Assembly: GCA_022496185.1 (NCBI GenBank)
Contig: WTXG01000207.1
Coordinates: 1 to 64,000, forward strand
Reading direction: 5' to 3'
Source: Multifurca ochricompacta
Lineage: Eukaryota; Basidiomycota; Agaricomycetes; Russulales; Russulaceae
Length of the DNA stretch: 64,000 bases
The translations under genes were made by a program, and so were the position numbers. Below, in pieces: positions 45,280 through 57,108 of the stretch. The notes under the pieces are model-generated. The model ran no database searches, was not told where the DNA came from, and saw nothing but the letters and a program-made list of their open reading frames with translations. Position 1 is the first letter of the stretch, and the number at the start of each line of letters is the position of its first letter.

Positions 45280-45906
45280 CAACGCCTACAACAGTTACGT
45301 CTCGCCCGACGCAACGCAGAGGCAGCTATGAGGCTTAGCAAGACACGTATGACTTGTGATCTAGCTCAATCAGGGCACAATTTCCCAAAGGAGGGAGATT
45401 ATGTCTGGTTGCAGTCCAAAAACATTAAAATCCACCAGCAGTCCCAGAAGCTCAGTCCCAAGCAATTAGGACCATTCAAAGTTCTGAAGAAACTTAGCGA
45501 CCTGGATTACAAGTTGGACTTGCCCCAGCACTGAAAGTCCACAACATATTCCATGTGGACTGCCTTAGTCTATACAAAGGCAACGACGTTAACAGGCTGA
45601 TGCCCACACCACCAGACCCCATTACCATAGATGGTGAGGAAGAGTACGAAGTGGACCATATCAGAGATAGCAAAATGTTTGGTCGCACACTCAAGTTCCT
45701 TATCCAATGGAAGGGTTATGGAGAAGGCGAAGATACGTGGGAACCGGAACGGAATCTAACCCATGCACAGGACTCCATTCAGAAGTTCTATCAACAGAAC
45801 CAGGAGCTCCTAGGAAGATTGCTGCAATCCACTTCGCCACTGCCCCTTGGCAGCCCACACAACTCTATACGGCTTACGAGGACGTTACGCCCTAGGAGGG
45901 GGGTAA
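45280..45906 (+). pseudogene. Gypsy B integrase C-terminus and chromodomain
   Basis: After another frame change near 45535 the chromodomain reads EYEVDHIRDSK, LKFLIQWKGYG, DTWEPERNL at about 45643-45770. This confirms chromovirus membership. The reading runs on to the 3' LTR, with GGGGGG just before it at about 45897-45902 as the probable polypurine tract. Confidence 0.82.
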
Positions 45907-46805
45907 TGTCACAGCTCTACTTATTTTTCCTTTTCTTTTCTCCCTTTGGATCACATGACTGTGGGAAGATTACCCAGCAGTCTCAACACGTGATCATGGG
46001 AATGTAGTTGTGACATGGATCATGTGACCGAGTCACATGTAATAGTCACATGCTGCTTAGTCAGCACAAGAGCCACTCAACAATAACAAGTCGATTCTCT
46101 ATTGTGTTTACCACAATAAGCAAAGCCCCACAGTTTGACGGTTCTAGACCAAGTGGAGCTGCTATCAAGATAAGAGGAGTCCAGCCTAGAAGGTTCTAGG
46201 TAAGTGGAGCTCTAGATAGGGCCCAGGTTGGGCCATGGCCAATTTTAGCACAGAATCACATGTATCAGTAGATAGACGTGTTCCAGACCTAAGGGCTAGA
46301 CTACATATCAGTTATCTACTCCACAGTGACGTCATTATGACATCACATGTGGAGCATGATCAGTCAGCAGAGTAAAGCAGCTTACGAATCACAAAGATAA
46401 GGCTCAGTCAGCAATACAGCTGACTGATACTTGCTGATTCTTGCTTACACTTACTGCTTACCTCGTTACACTGAGAAATGTATATAAGACCCTCTGTAAC
46501 AGCCTGTAGCCCCCATCTTGTCCTCTTGGGGCTGCAGGTGAGTAACTGTCTACACGAGTTCGATACATAGTGCTAATGGTATCTGCCTCCCTGTGTGACT
46601 CGATCCTTTGGATCTTGTCCTCTTGGGGCTGCAGCTTCTTCCAGTTTCAGAACGCCGTCATCGTGGTTGCAAAACCACAGTGGGTGACACAGTTCCTGGT
46701 CATTACTTGACGCGTGACGTTTGCCTCCGCGGTACGCCCAACGACTTAGGTCACTTTCCTTTGCCCTTCCTGTTTCTAAGTGTACACGGAGCTTCACCCG
46801 TTACA
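45907..46805 (+). repeat. 3' LTR of gypsy B
   Basis: TGTCACAGCTC to CCCGTTACA. It repeats the TATA box, the ATCTTGTCCT start (46515-46524), the second copy of the 23-bp repeat and the GTGAGT motif of the 5' LTR. Confidence 0.92.
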
Positions 46806-47404
46806 TTTTCCTGATGCTGTACATGTGTGTTGGAGTATGTATCATAAAAGAAAAGAAAGAAAAAGAATCAGAATCAGGACATCATATTGTATATTGTAAC
46901 ATAAATGGTTTGAAGAGCAGGGGATCAATCTTTTGGATTGGCCTGCTCAGTCTCCAGACATTAACTCCATAGAACATCTATGGCACATGCTCAAAATGTG
47001 AATTCTAGGCTACAAAAAGCCTGTTGGAGGGGTTTGGAAGTATGGGAGAGGCCATCAGTAGAATGGGATAAGACCAATGAAGGGGACTGTCAGAGATTGA
47101 TATAGAGTATGCCTAGATGGCTAGGAGCAGTTACCAAGGCCAAAGGAGGCCATATCAAGTACTAGAATTGGTGTTTAATGTTTAGAAAATAGATGCTCAA
47201 AAAACTGTCCACATGATGAAGCAGATTGAATGGTTGATATCTTGATCAATTCTTCATAGATTCTTATGAACCAAGACTCATTGGAAAGCTCTGAATCTAG
47301 GCTATGTTTCATACACTCATAGCTTGGCTTCATTTCCTTTGTTACTTTGTAATATATGTATTTGTACAAAAGTTCAAAACATGTGGACAGTTTTTGAGCC
47401 ACTG
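46806..47404 (+). mobile_element. Tc1/mariner 3' fragment
   Basis: The plus strand reads DWPAQSPDINSIEHLWHMLK at about 46935-46998, the Tc1 signature with the third catalytic Asp, then stops. The right end is the inverted repeat CAGTGGCTCAAAAACTGTCC (as reverse complement, 47382-47404) followed by TA. A second copy of its core, CTCAAAAAACTGTCCACATG near 47193, makes a subterminal inverted pair. The 5' half is missing. Confidence 0.78.
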
Positions 47405-47772
47405 TATCTTTATGGCTCACCCAAATGTACTGAGGCACCTGAAGTAGATACAACTGCTCTTGCTTTAGGAAGCTGCACATGGAATAAAAATTGAATCAAA
47501 AAAATAAAAAAGATAGTTATGCACCTTTTCTTCTGTTTTGTAGTACTGCCATATCTGAGTCACGTGGGCGCGCGACCTTGGTAAATTACCAGTAATTTAC
47601 TGGTAAATATCGGGTTGGTAAAAAAGTACCTATTTTTTCCGCAACCCTAGCCAGCGCTTACCGTGGTCACGTGTCGAGCGTTGTTGGTCGTCGCCTCTGT
47701 TTGCACCATTTCCTGTTTCCTTCCATTCCTTTCTTTTTCCTCACTACCTTTCCACTGTCCATATTATCTGAA
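47405..47772. other. Upstream region of the ALY-like gene, with a transposon-end-like palindrome
   Basis: TTACCAGTAA and TTACTGGTAA form an inverted pair at 47586-47606. The reverse complement around 47560-47650 reads TAGGGTTGCGGAAAAAATAG and then TTACC repeats, like a hAT terminus. The ALY promoter must lie within or next to this segment. Confidence 0.35.
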
Positions 47773-48833
47773 ATGGCACCATTCAAGTCCTCCGGAAAGT
47801 CCACCGCCAAAGTGAGCCCTAGTAATGCTGTCATAGGTTTCTTGCTGACTGTACAACGTTGCCACACTGTTAGTCTCGTGCATCAGACGACACCGTCTGG
47901 GTCCACGACAGAGCTCCAGGGGCTCCAAGGAACGCCACGCAGTCCCTAACCCAAATGCTCCGCCCAGCAACAAGCTTATGATTACGAACTTACATTATGA
48001 AATTACGCCGAAGGACTTGACGGTATGCTCTGTCCACCCTCTCGGTTCGCTCACGTATGATAACCTTCGCTTCCCCTCTGAAGGCAATTTTTGGACAAAT
48101 AGGCACGCTCGTGCGCGAGCCATTCATCAGGGTACGAAAATCCGACTACCATTACCCCGCGTTATTGTCATAGAAGAAAAACCTCAACCTTCTCGCCCCT
48201 TCGTTCCGGGATTCTGTTATATTGACGCATTTGCGTTCCCCCTTTCGTCACGTCGCATCTCTACTTCGATATCCGAATGTTAGTATGATCGTAGCGGTCG
48301 CTCGTCGGGCGTTGCTATCATCACATTCGAGACATTGGCAGAGGCAACGCGAGCAAAAAAGCAGTTAGACGGTGTTTGGCAAAAGGTAAGACTGAATTTT
48401 TATTTTTTATTTAGTTCTCAATCATAAGCACATTCAAAGGTCAACCTATCTCTATTGAATTTGACCAAGGGGGTCCGCGTCATGCTAGAGCACCGGCGTC
48501 CTCGCTGCTCAGCCGAATCCAGAAGCCACCGCTTCTGAATCGTCTCAGTCAAGCGCAGAATGATGCCAAGGCATCCCTGATGTGGGTTGATCCGTCGCCT
48601 CTCGTTTTTTCCTTTCACAAACGTCACTTCGCAGCCAAAGCAAGAGAGTGAGTTCAATCCGCGGTAGGGGACGAGGACCGGGGACTGGCCCAGCTCGCGG
48701 CCGCATTTCTACTCCGCTACCGAAAAGTGCCGCAGAACTCGACAGTGAATTAGATGCATTTATGTCTGTCGACAGCGGATTTGCCACACCTTCCACCAAG
48801 CCTGCAGAGAACGGGGATATGGAAATGGCGTAA
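47773..48833 (+). CDS. ALY/REF/Yra1-type mRNA export factor
   Basis: Spliced reading gives one RRM (NKLMITNLHYEITPKDLT; FGQIGTLVREPFIRYDRSG; SGVAIITFETLAEATRAKKQ; PISIEFD), an RG-rich stretch (RGRGRGPGTGPARGR) and the C-terminal ELDSELDAFM motif of the ALY family. Such proteins join spliced mRNA to the export receptor as part of TREX in the nucleus. Approximate exons: 47773-47811 (5' border uncertain), to 48023, 48084-48131, 48284-48385, about 48439-48573 and 48645-48833. The RRM frame needs one extra base near 48376, where GVW replaces the expected GVLAK, so there is an assembly error or a real lesion. The N-terminus is unsure. Confidence 0.75.
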
Positions 48834-49735
48834 TTCTGCTATGCTTCCTCTGTAACTCCCATCTAGTGAGAAGCGTACTTCACCTTGTGGACATTATCGC
48901 TATTATCCAGAAGAATTCAGTGCCACCTGGTTGTATCTCGTTTCGCTTTATGTCTCATTCTCCGTCAGAAATGCCTGCCAGGTTTCAGATAGCCAGGGGC
49001 AAATGTAACTGAACATATAAGTGTTGGGACCCTTGAGTCGCACCAGCTACCCGCCGTGTGTGTGGGTACGGCCAGGAAGCACCACTTTCTTTGAGTTTCC
49101 CAGCACATATTTAAAAGTGATGCGTGTATTAAGGTCGCTATGTTTTTCTTCGTTGTTAATCATAAGATCATGATCCCCATGCTGTACGACTCGCCTCTCG
49201 TGGACTTGTGCAGATTGCTCATGAAATGGAACATGAGTCAGGTTCAAGGCGGTGAGGCTGTGGCTGTAAGTTCAGTTCTGCAATGCAAGCGGATACCCTA
49301 ACCTGTCGTTCAGCTGCGGTAATTGTCTTAGATAGGCACAACTAGGAAGCAAACGGCTAATATTACTACATGAACAAGCGCAGAAGTTACAATGTTTATG
49401 CAATGCACACCGAATGGCTGATCGATTTAAGCATCATCGAGGTCACTAGCGCGTACCTTGGAAATGACATTAGCACGTTTCTGACGGCAGCGGCAGTCAC
49501 CCTTACGTCGAGGCACAGAGTTGCATGTCAGTTGATCTTCTTAAACTGTCATAGTACAGGCTTTCAATCACTACCTTCCATGATAACCCAACACTGGGCA
49601 ATATTTGCTACAATTCACCCCTTTGCCACGTCTGTAGTCTCAATGCCAGCAACAAAGCAACGATCCAGTCAGCCTCTCCCTTAGCAGCAGGTGTCAATCA
49701 TGATGACTGACAACAAAGGTGGATGTACATAGACA
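48834..49735. other. Intergenic, nothing recognised
   Basis: Begins with the 3' side of the ALY-like gene. Short frames on both strands (for example 49370-49684 plus, 49047-49247 minus) show no domain or splice pattern that I would trust. Confidence 0.5.
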
Positions 49736-50028
49736 TGTTATCCCACAACCCAAATGGTTAGTTATATTTTGTCATTATGTGGTTTGTAAGAGCTAGAAAA
49801 GTGAGTAGCTCAGTCTTTGGAACAGAAAGACTGTATTGCAAGGTAATAAGTACCTAGAAAAGCAAGTAGCTACAACAAAGAATTAGCAAAAGACAATGTA
49901 GCTATGAAGAGAATGGTACTGACCTCAGTCTTTGGAACAGAAAGCTGAGGATACTAACTATGTGAATAGTCCTATAATAAAGCAATCAAGTAAGAAATAT
50001 GCTGCATGCTGTGGCTGCTATTCCAACA
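49736..50028 (-). repeat. Probable solo LTR of another copia-like family
   Basis: A 293-bp block reads, on the minus strand, TGTTGGAATAGC to GTGGGATAACA, with TG/CA ends. Internally CAGTCTTTGGAACAGAAAG occurs twice, and a hexamer-rich CTAGAAAAG unit recurs. No clean 5-bp duplication is visible, so it is unsure. Confidence 0.45.
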
Positions 50029-50159
50029 CATAATACAGCTTGCATATTTTATTCTACATACTTAAAAAACAGTTTCCTGCTGTTAAACACCCAAAACTGA
50101 AATACATGACTCCAATGCAGATAGCTATGAGGCAGGCTCAGGAGAAGTGAGGCACATTA

Positions 50160-51254
50160 CATATTGTTTGTCTCTGTATGTACATCACGTGATGCGCCAC
50201 AATGTGCTGGGTGAATTGCATCCAGTCCCCTTACTTAGGTTCAGTTCTGTATTAATACAGCTTGGTAAGTCTGCTGAAACGAATGACGTTCAGCTACCAC
50301 TTAAGCGCCTCAAGTTCTTCAGTTATCTGGCTTTCACCTGCACATCAGCCCTCATCGCCTTGCGAGTGTAAGTCTTCGATGGTTTTCTCGCTTGGTTAAG
50401 ATTGGTTCACAGCTATCGGCAGGATTGCAATCTGGCTTTGGACCCGTGGTATCGTCGTATTATGCACTCTTAACTTTTGCGTTCTTTCTCCATGATACGC
50501 ACTAGATACACATCATCCTCTTCATGGGTGGACCCAAGTTTTAGACATTATCCAACTAACCAATATCATACACACTCTCATCCTGTCAGCCGGCTTCTTT
50601 ACCATCCATAGGAACATTTTATATGGATCCCTGGTATGAGTTGCGTTCGAACGCAGACAAGCTGGCTTTACAGTACCCAACGGTCTGGTCAACTCAATGG
50701 TTGTGGCTGATCTTTCCTTCTTGTTTCTGTAATTGATCGGTCTCCTGCACTTTGGACGCACTCGCTCTCGTGGCGTCTGGGGCTATTATACAAGCAGGTG
50801 AGCTGATCGGTCTAGTTGCCGCGGCCTTTTAGTGAACGAGGTACAGGGCCTCATTTGGCTGGCAGTAGCGAGTTTCATCCAGCTTGTTGCCGTGGTACGC
50901 CGGGTCGATATTCGTTTCAAGTGATACTCACGTTTTGTACAGTTATTTTTCAACATTGATCTCAATGGTACGTGTCTGTTGCTTCGAGGAGAGGTGTTCC
51001 TCAGGCGTTCTTTGCTCACTATCTGCTGCATCTAGAAGCATAGTGCTTTGCGCGTAACCGATTTGCGATTTGCAATGAGGATTCTATTGACCCTTATCGA
51101 GATGTTCCTGACCCGGCGAGTAAGCAACTCTTTTGTTGTGCTCACTCTCAGAGTGATCTACGGGAGTTCAGGTTTATACAATGTACGAAATTTTTGGTCT
51201 TTGTACATGCCTGAAGCGACGTGCATCCCGGCAAATTTTGCAAATCTCCCATGA
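50160..51254 (+). pseudogene. Decayed multi-pass membrane protein gene
   Basis: Hydrophobic exons with GT-AG borders can be seen: KRLKFFSYLAFTCTSALIAL then IAIWLWTRGIVVLCTLNFCVL (about 50300-50470), TNIIHTLILSAGFFTI near 50570, and LFFNIDLNG near 50945. The pattern resembles the large Agaricomycete families of multi-pass membrane proteins of unknown function. Several stops and frame breaks suggest a pseudogene. This is a weak call. Confidence 0.3.
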
Positions 51255-52394
51255 ATTGTGCCCTCGTCAATTTTGGTGGCTGCCTGGATGTTATCGCAGG
51301 AGAGCGGTCGTAGATTTGATGCATTAGTATCCCAGTCCGCGCAGCGGCTGGTCGGTTAGTCCGAAGGGATGATTGGGGGGAATAAATTCATCTAGAACCG
51401 GCCAACTGTAGATATGACTAAAACAGACTTAACTGGTTGTTGATGGACCGGCCTGCACGTCCTCCAACATGTAAACCACGTTAATGGAGCCCACTCTTGT
51501 GGGGGCGAGGGTACCACAGTTGTCAATATGAATATTGAGGGGAATCGGGGAGACGGGAGGCATGGGGACTTACAGGCTTGGATTGGCTATTGGGCTCATA
51601 GGAGTGGCGCGTGCCACGACCATTCTTGCTCGTATTTTTATTGAACTGTCAGTTGTCTACTCAATAGTTGGGTAGGATAAGGCAGGATCCTATCGCTCGT
51701 CAATCTGCGAAAATGCGCTCTTCGCTGAAAACCGGGAATGCGGAGAGCATATATCCTCTTGGTGAATGTTGATCTATCTGGTAATGACTTAGGCCTTTCG
51801 CTCCCATAGAACCGTCAAGTACGTGCTCGGTCCGCAAAACTTCTTTGGTGAGGTTTCGGTGATACAATGGTGGCCTTGTTGATTTGTCGGTTATCCGCAT
51901 CACGCTTACCGAGGGATCTCAATGAGGTTGCAGGTGGCTTGCAACAAATAACTAATACATCTTGGCCGAGGTCATCTATTACAGAACTCCGAGTAGAGTG
52001 TGAAAGCAGTGCAGCATAAAAGATCGTCACGTCATTGCCACACTTCGAGGGTTCATTGCACTTTTCCCAGAACGGCAACTGTTAAAGTCAGACGTGGGAC
52101 CAAAAAAGGCATTGAAAACCGAGACGGTAACTTGGATAGTAAGTTATGGTGAGGACAGCATGAGGCACGGGACAGCTATTGGCCAAAGTTACACGAGGAG
52201 CCCATGAATAGGATTCTGTTCTAACATGAGAGCAATGAGCGGACGGTTCCTATGCCAGTTACGGGCTCTATTCTACGTGAGGGGGTGAGATCGAGCGTTC
52301 GATTCCAGATACTTAGTGAACAAAGGCAAATACAAGCACTCAACGTGGGGTGGAAAATTCTCAATAAACTGGCTTACATTGACGGAAGACATAT
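51255..52394. other. Intergenic, nothing recognised
   Basis: No convincing coding sequence, repeat or RNA gene. Minus frames at 51700-51903 and 51815-52078 have no recognisable feature. Confidence 0.5.
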
Positions 52395-53300
52395 TCAATC
52401 GAGTAAATCATCTAGAAAATCTTCCATTTCGGCTTTTGCGGATTTGTGGGGCGTAGAGGATCTTGCGGCAATGGGGGGGCCTCTTTCAAAAGTTTCGCTA
52501 AGAGCCAGAGACGGATGACGTTAGCAGTATACTGTAAATAGGATAGCTGGCTCGAACCCTGTCGGCGAAGGTGTTCCCTGGTTTCTGTTTTTCCCATTTG
52601 ACGGGTAGCACTAGCTCGAAGTCGCTCCTTTAGATCTGAGCGACACAGTCCGTCAACCACGTGGAGCAATTTGGGAGACTTGGATGGTACGCACCCGACT
52701 GTGCTTGAGCAACATCCTTTCATGCTGCATTTCCTGCAAGGAAGTATCCCACTCAATCGGTTGGGCCTTTCCTTTCCTTGATGAACGTTCAGCATGCGGG
52801 ATCGAAATAATGTGCGCGAGGGAGTGATCAACATCGTTATCGTTGGCCGGGGCAGGAGTGAGCATTGATCCATGCGAGTCCTCCAGACGGTCTCGTGCAA
52901 GAAACGTGCTCAGGTCAACCTCAGGTTCTATGATCGGTTGTCCTGTTGATGAATTGGCATGTCTCAAAATAACGCCTTGAAACATCGCGCAACTTGCTGC
53001 ACATACCATCGGGCCCAATTGCTGGTCCAGGTTCTTCATAACGGTCTGCGTTGGTGCCGATAGTACGCCTTGCATAGCGTGCACTGTGTTCCGCAACTTC
53101 ATCATCATCAAGTTCTTCAGGTTGCTCTCCCTCGAGCAACAGTCGTTCTTGGAACTCGGCAGGGCGTCCACCTCTATGCCCACGCCCACGTGCGCGTAAA
53201 TATTTACCATGTCCTCCACGGATCGACCACGCGCTCTTTCACGAGCACGAAACGTGTTGCCAGTGCTAGAGGGTAGTGAGACATGAGAATGAGAGGAATG
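52395..53300 (-). CDS. Conserved-looking spliced gene, unknown function
   Basis: On the minus strand the exons join in frame: an RG-rich stretch (RARGRGHRGGRPAEFQERL), an acidic part (EGEQPEELDDDEVAEHSARY, then TIGTNADRYEEPGPAIGPDG), an intron at about 52931-52994, EPEVDLSTFLARDRLEDSHG, KGKAQPIEWDTSLQEMQHE, an intron of 60 nt, KERLRASATRQMGK, another of about 60 nt, and the end KAEMEDFLDDLLD, stopping at 52395-52397. Introns with clean GT-AG borders and an undamaged end argue for a live gene. I do not recognise a named family. The start codon is unclear; MSHYPL at about 53284 is in another frame and would need a further intron. Confidence 0.6.
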
Positions 53301-53487
53301 TGGAACCAAATAATAGACAACAGGATCCAATAATCCTCACCTCACCCCGACCTTGACACTATTCAGCACAATCGTCGTTTCGACGACCGACGCCGCTTCT
53401 CACATTCACGTAAACGTATTTCTCTCTTTCTCATACTTATATCTCAATTACAGTCACGGTGTCCTTGTTTAGTCTGCCAAGTTATGC
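53301..53487. promoter_or_regulatory. Divergent promoter region
   Basis: About 190 bp separates the minus-strand unknown gene from the CNOT11-like gene. Pyrimidine-rich runs (TTTCTCTCTTTCTC near 53420) lie upstream of the CNOT11 start, common in fungal core promoters. Shared regulation is likely but not shown. Confidence 0.4.
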
Positions 53488-55021
53488 ATGCGGCCGCTCC
53501 ATCACACTCAGCCGCCACCCGCGGCTCAGGGCCACACTGATCCGCTCTATGCCTCCGTCCGTCATCTACTTATGAAGGCCTGCTCGAATACATGCTCGAC
53601 CGCCGCTCAGGCTTTCGCTCAACTTGTGCAGCCCACTGCGCGCTTCCAGCTGGCTCTCGATGCGCTCCTACCCATCCTCGTCTCTCCACGATCTGAAGTT
53701 GTACCTTTTTTGGCTTTTCATTTTCTTTTGCTGACCTTCCATCTTTTTTTCTCTCTTGCATTCTTCTTGTCGTGGCTCAAAGTTACCGCAACGAATCCTT
53801 GTGGCTTATATTACTGTACTCCTTATACGCGACACACCCATCGCTATTAATCCCTTCAAGTCTGTTCTATTTGACACCTTCACGAAAGAACGCAATGCTG
53901 CGGTCCAGTTATCCGGGGAGGGAAAAACGAGCGACGATGAGCAGCTGGTTTGGGTCCTCTGGAAAGTCTTGAAAGGCGATGGAGACCATGTAAGTGGTGG
54001 TCTCTCCGTTCATTGACATCTCACTGTCGTGGTGTAGCTTGGTCCTTACCCACCCAATACCTTGGCACGGAGTCTCTCCCACCCAAATTGAGAGCTAGTA
54101 ATCTTGTTTTGGACGAAGAGAAGGTACCATTTGATTCGTGAGTACATTCACGATCTATTATTCCTTACTCTTCCCTCATGTAGTGGGTAGATCCCAAGAA
54201 GGTGCACCACAACACCCTACTCCTGCTCACCGGCAGGATCGCAGCAAATTGGATAGACTTGTGTTTGGAAACGATGTGTCACCGGAGGAAGTTGAGAAGA
54301 CCCAGTTGTTATCACAGGGACTGACGCTCCTCTTGGCTGCTCGTGAGCGCGTGCTCACATTGTCTGAACAACGTGTAAGTCCATTATTTCTGCCACATTA
54401 TCGGTACTAGATCGTTCGTTTAGCTTCTCGGTCCTGTGATTCCACAGTTGACATCACCATCTGTCTTGATCTCCCTTGACCTTCCGCTTATCATCGCTCA
54501 CAATCCGACCATTGCCACTCCCTTATTAGTATCCCTTCTTACTCTTCCACCGTCCGATATATCCAGCGTGTATCTGGACGTTCTCGCACAACTTCCTCCT
54601 ACTCTGCCGACGTTTGATATCCTCGGTCGGCTTTTGCACGACATAACACCAGCGACGGACTCCATTACAGGCGGGAAGGTCACCGTTGCTGACATTGTGC
54701 GCATGGAAGTGCTTGGGCCATTTCTTCATCAATGCATTCTGTGGCTAGACCACGCGGAACGCGAGGAGCGAGATGGGCTAATTAGTGACGACCGCTTTGC
54801 CAAGGGTGTGCAGAATGTACTCGTTCTTTGTTTCTTGCTGTATCGCAGCGACTGACTTCCAAAAATTAGCTCTGCCGTTTCTACAGTGCCCTCCTCAAGG
54901 TCAATGTTGTTGACCCTGCTTCTGACGCCGACTCGGCCGAGATTGCCCACTTCGCCCTACGTAACTCGCGGTTCGAAGAAGCTAATGCGCTTTACCGTGT
55001 GCTTGCCTCCGCCAGGTTTTG
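53488..55021 (+). CDS. CCR4-NOT subunit 11 (CNOT11-like)
   Basis: Six exons join without a stop: 53488-53698, 53783-53989, 54038-54137, 54191-54373, 54424-54816, 54870-55021. The product has the CNOT11 layout: FQLALDALLPILVSP, LPQRILVAYITVLLIRDTPI and NPFKSVLFDTF in the N-terminal half, a low-complexity link, then a helical half with PLIIAHNPTIATPLLVSLL, YLDVLAQLPPTLPTFDILGR and the C-terminal RFYSALLKVNVVD and FEEANALYRVLAS. CNOT11 binds the N-terminal part of NOT1 in the cytoplasmic deadenylase complex that starts mRNA decay. Homology rests on order and motif similarity read by eye. Confidence 0.78.
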
Positions 55022-56363
55022 AATTCTCATGCATGTGTGTGCCTATGCAACCGTATGAATGATGCCATCTGGGCGCCGTTGGTGTACACTGGTTAAAGCC
55101 CAGATCGCCACTATGTTCCGTCCAGAGAATTTTGATTGTACCGCTCTAGAGCTCCTACATGTATGCCATCCTCTTCTGCCATTGGAAAATGTTTGGTCTT
55201 ACGACATTCGTATTTTTCATGCAATTGGCAACCAATGTGAGATGTCATTTTAAGTTGCCGGTGACCGCTTGTTCGACATTGATGTTTGGCACCCTCAAGT
55301 TGACATGCTCAGCGCTTTGCTTTGTCTTTGTCGAGAACGTTGATTCTTTTTCTTGTTCAGAGGTGTACCTGTATGGACTGGCAAGGCCATTGATTGACAT
55401 AGCAGCTATAATTTATGGGTGTTTCACCTCAGTTGAGCTCAGCTTCGGTCACATTCACGTTTTGCAACCTAATCCCTGGGGGTTCTGGTTAGCAACTCGG
55501 CGACTTGCGTCGTCATCTCACATCATCAGCTGATCTTCGTTCCTTTTACTATAGTCGTGGCTGTTCAATACAGTCAGTAGAACACTCAGACGTCTTGGGG
55601 TCCGCGGTCGTGCTGAAAATAGCGCTGCTAGTCTCTGTCACTTCCTCACTCGCATACTAATAATCGAAGTCATGTCCCCCAGTACGCATCATATTCGCAG
55701 TCTCTCTATCCTCGCCCTCGAATCGCTTCATGCTTCAAGTTCCTATGGTTCCCAATCGAGGAGGGGGGAACCCACGTCCTTGCTTCACAGAGCAAAGTCT
55801 CGTTGGTCTCAGTGAACATACCTCTGCCGGGCTTGCGTAAGCCAGCAAAGTTATTCGCAGGGATGCTATCATCCCCATGTATCATTAATGGAAGCTTCCT
55901 CGAGATACCGACTTCAAGGTGGCAAGCTTACTCCTGGCCACTCACTATCTATCATCGTAAACGTAAATAATACGAAGCACAAGTGTCGGCTGGTGTCGGC
56001 CCACCATCCCCATTTGCCTTGGAGGCTCGAGTGTTCGAAAGCCGGCGAGCATACTCCTTCATTAAGTCGCTGCCGAGGGGGGCGACATACTTTTTTCCCT
56101 TCGCCCCCCCAAGTGAGTTCGCCAAAGGCAATATGTTAGGTCTGGTCCTCAAGTCTGCCCTTTCCATCTTTGTGGCGGCAATCATTGCTCGCTTCCTGTT
56201 TGTTGTGCGGCATAGGATCAAACCATAGCCTTTGCGTAATACACCCTCGCCGCCAGGTGGGTCGCTACTGACAGGTTTGCGTGTACGCTTCACCATGAGA
56301 TTGCGCGGCCAATGTCCGACAACTACTGGCCATTTGAAGCGACAGCTGAACCCTGTTTCCGAG
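55022..56363. other. Decayed or intergenic sequence, no clear gene
   Basis: Scattered coding-like bits occur in changing frames, for example RTLRRLGVRGRAENSAASLC near 55574-55633, followed by FLTRILIIEVMS, and a hydrophobic tail LVLKSALSIFVAAIIARFLF near 56139-56198. None gives a gene model with splice sites. A former host gene is possible. Confidence 0.4.
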
Positions 56364-56725
56364 TAGGGCTGCGCGCCGTCCGTTTGATGGTGACGGCTGT
56401 CTATTTGATGGTGAAGGACAGGTATAGGGCTGCACACTGTACCCATACCTCACAGTATGGATGGGTCTGTAGTATGGTTGCTGTACCCATGCCGTACCAA
56501 GCTCAAATCAATGTCAAGATGGACAGTGGACAGGTACAGAAAACACTGTCCAAACTGTCAAAAAAATGGCCATCAATGGCATTAGATGGCATGGATGGCA
56601 TTGACTGAATGAGCTTTAATCTCATCATTAAGCCACCAAAACTCCCCCACTATAGTAGTATCTTTACCTATTTAGATAGCAGATAAGTGTTAGCTAAATA
56701 TGGTAAAGATAAGATAAACTAACTA
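56364..56725 (+). mobile_element. hAT-N1 second copy, 3' truncated
   Basis: Starts with TAGGGCTGCG and matches the left part of hAT-N1 (41-256), then the part just after the gypsy A1 insertion (9856 on), so it shows the unoccupied site CCACTATAGTAGTATC. It is cut by the Tc1 insertion at 56726 and its right end is not in the window. Confidence 0.65.
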
Positions 56726-57108
56726 CAGTGGGTCAAAAAACTGTCCCAATGTTTGCACCATTTCTAGTATTCACTCTATAGCACCTCAGCATTTAGGAAT
56801 CTGGTTATGGTGTGGCTGTATGTCTGAAAGCCCTGCTTCCTGGCTACCATGCCCAATTTGGATCAAATCAATTGGCCATCATATAAGCATTTTATGATCA
56901 AATCAAATCAATCAATCATAGGGACAGTTTTTTGACCCACATTTTAAATCCACTATCTGCCCAATTACTACTTTATTTCACCCCCTTTTGCCTTGGTAAC
57001 TGCTTGAATCCTTTTAGTCATCCTTTCTATAACCTTTTGCCATCATTCTGGTGCATTTTTATTCCACTCCTCCACCACCCTCTCCCACAACTCAGGTACC
57101 CCCTTGAC

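Larger units (their letters stand above)
38471..46805 (+). mobile_element. Ty3/gypsy chromovirus family B, full length but decayed
   Basis: LTRs of 906 bp (38471-39376) and 899 bp (45907-46805) bound an internal region with a small acidic ORF, gag with zinc knuckle, badly frameshifted protease-RT, a longer RNase H-integrase frame and a chromodomain. The flanking pentamers GGAAT and TTTTC do not match. The LTRs are more diverged than those of A1, including indels, so this copy is older. Confidence 0.9.

Noticed and set aside
38462..46812. Target duplication for gypsy B
   Set aside because: The flanking pentamers GGAAT and TTTTC differ; no shifted match was found, so simple insertion cannot be claimed.
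49370..49684. 104-codon frame in the intergenic region
   Set aside because: No domain, no homologous repeat in the window, no splice context; probably chance.
52285..52310. B-box-like GTTCGATTCC as a tRNA gene
   Set aside because: No A box at the right distance and no cloverleaf.
52550..52570. GGGTTCGAGCC on the minus strand as a tRNA B box
   Set aside because: It lies at an exon-intron border of the minus-strand gene; no tRNA arms around it.
55952..56446. 164-codon minus-strand frame
   Set aside because: It runs across the hAT-N1 end at 56364 and has mixed low-complexity composition, so it is not a conserved gene.
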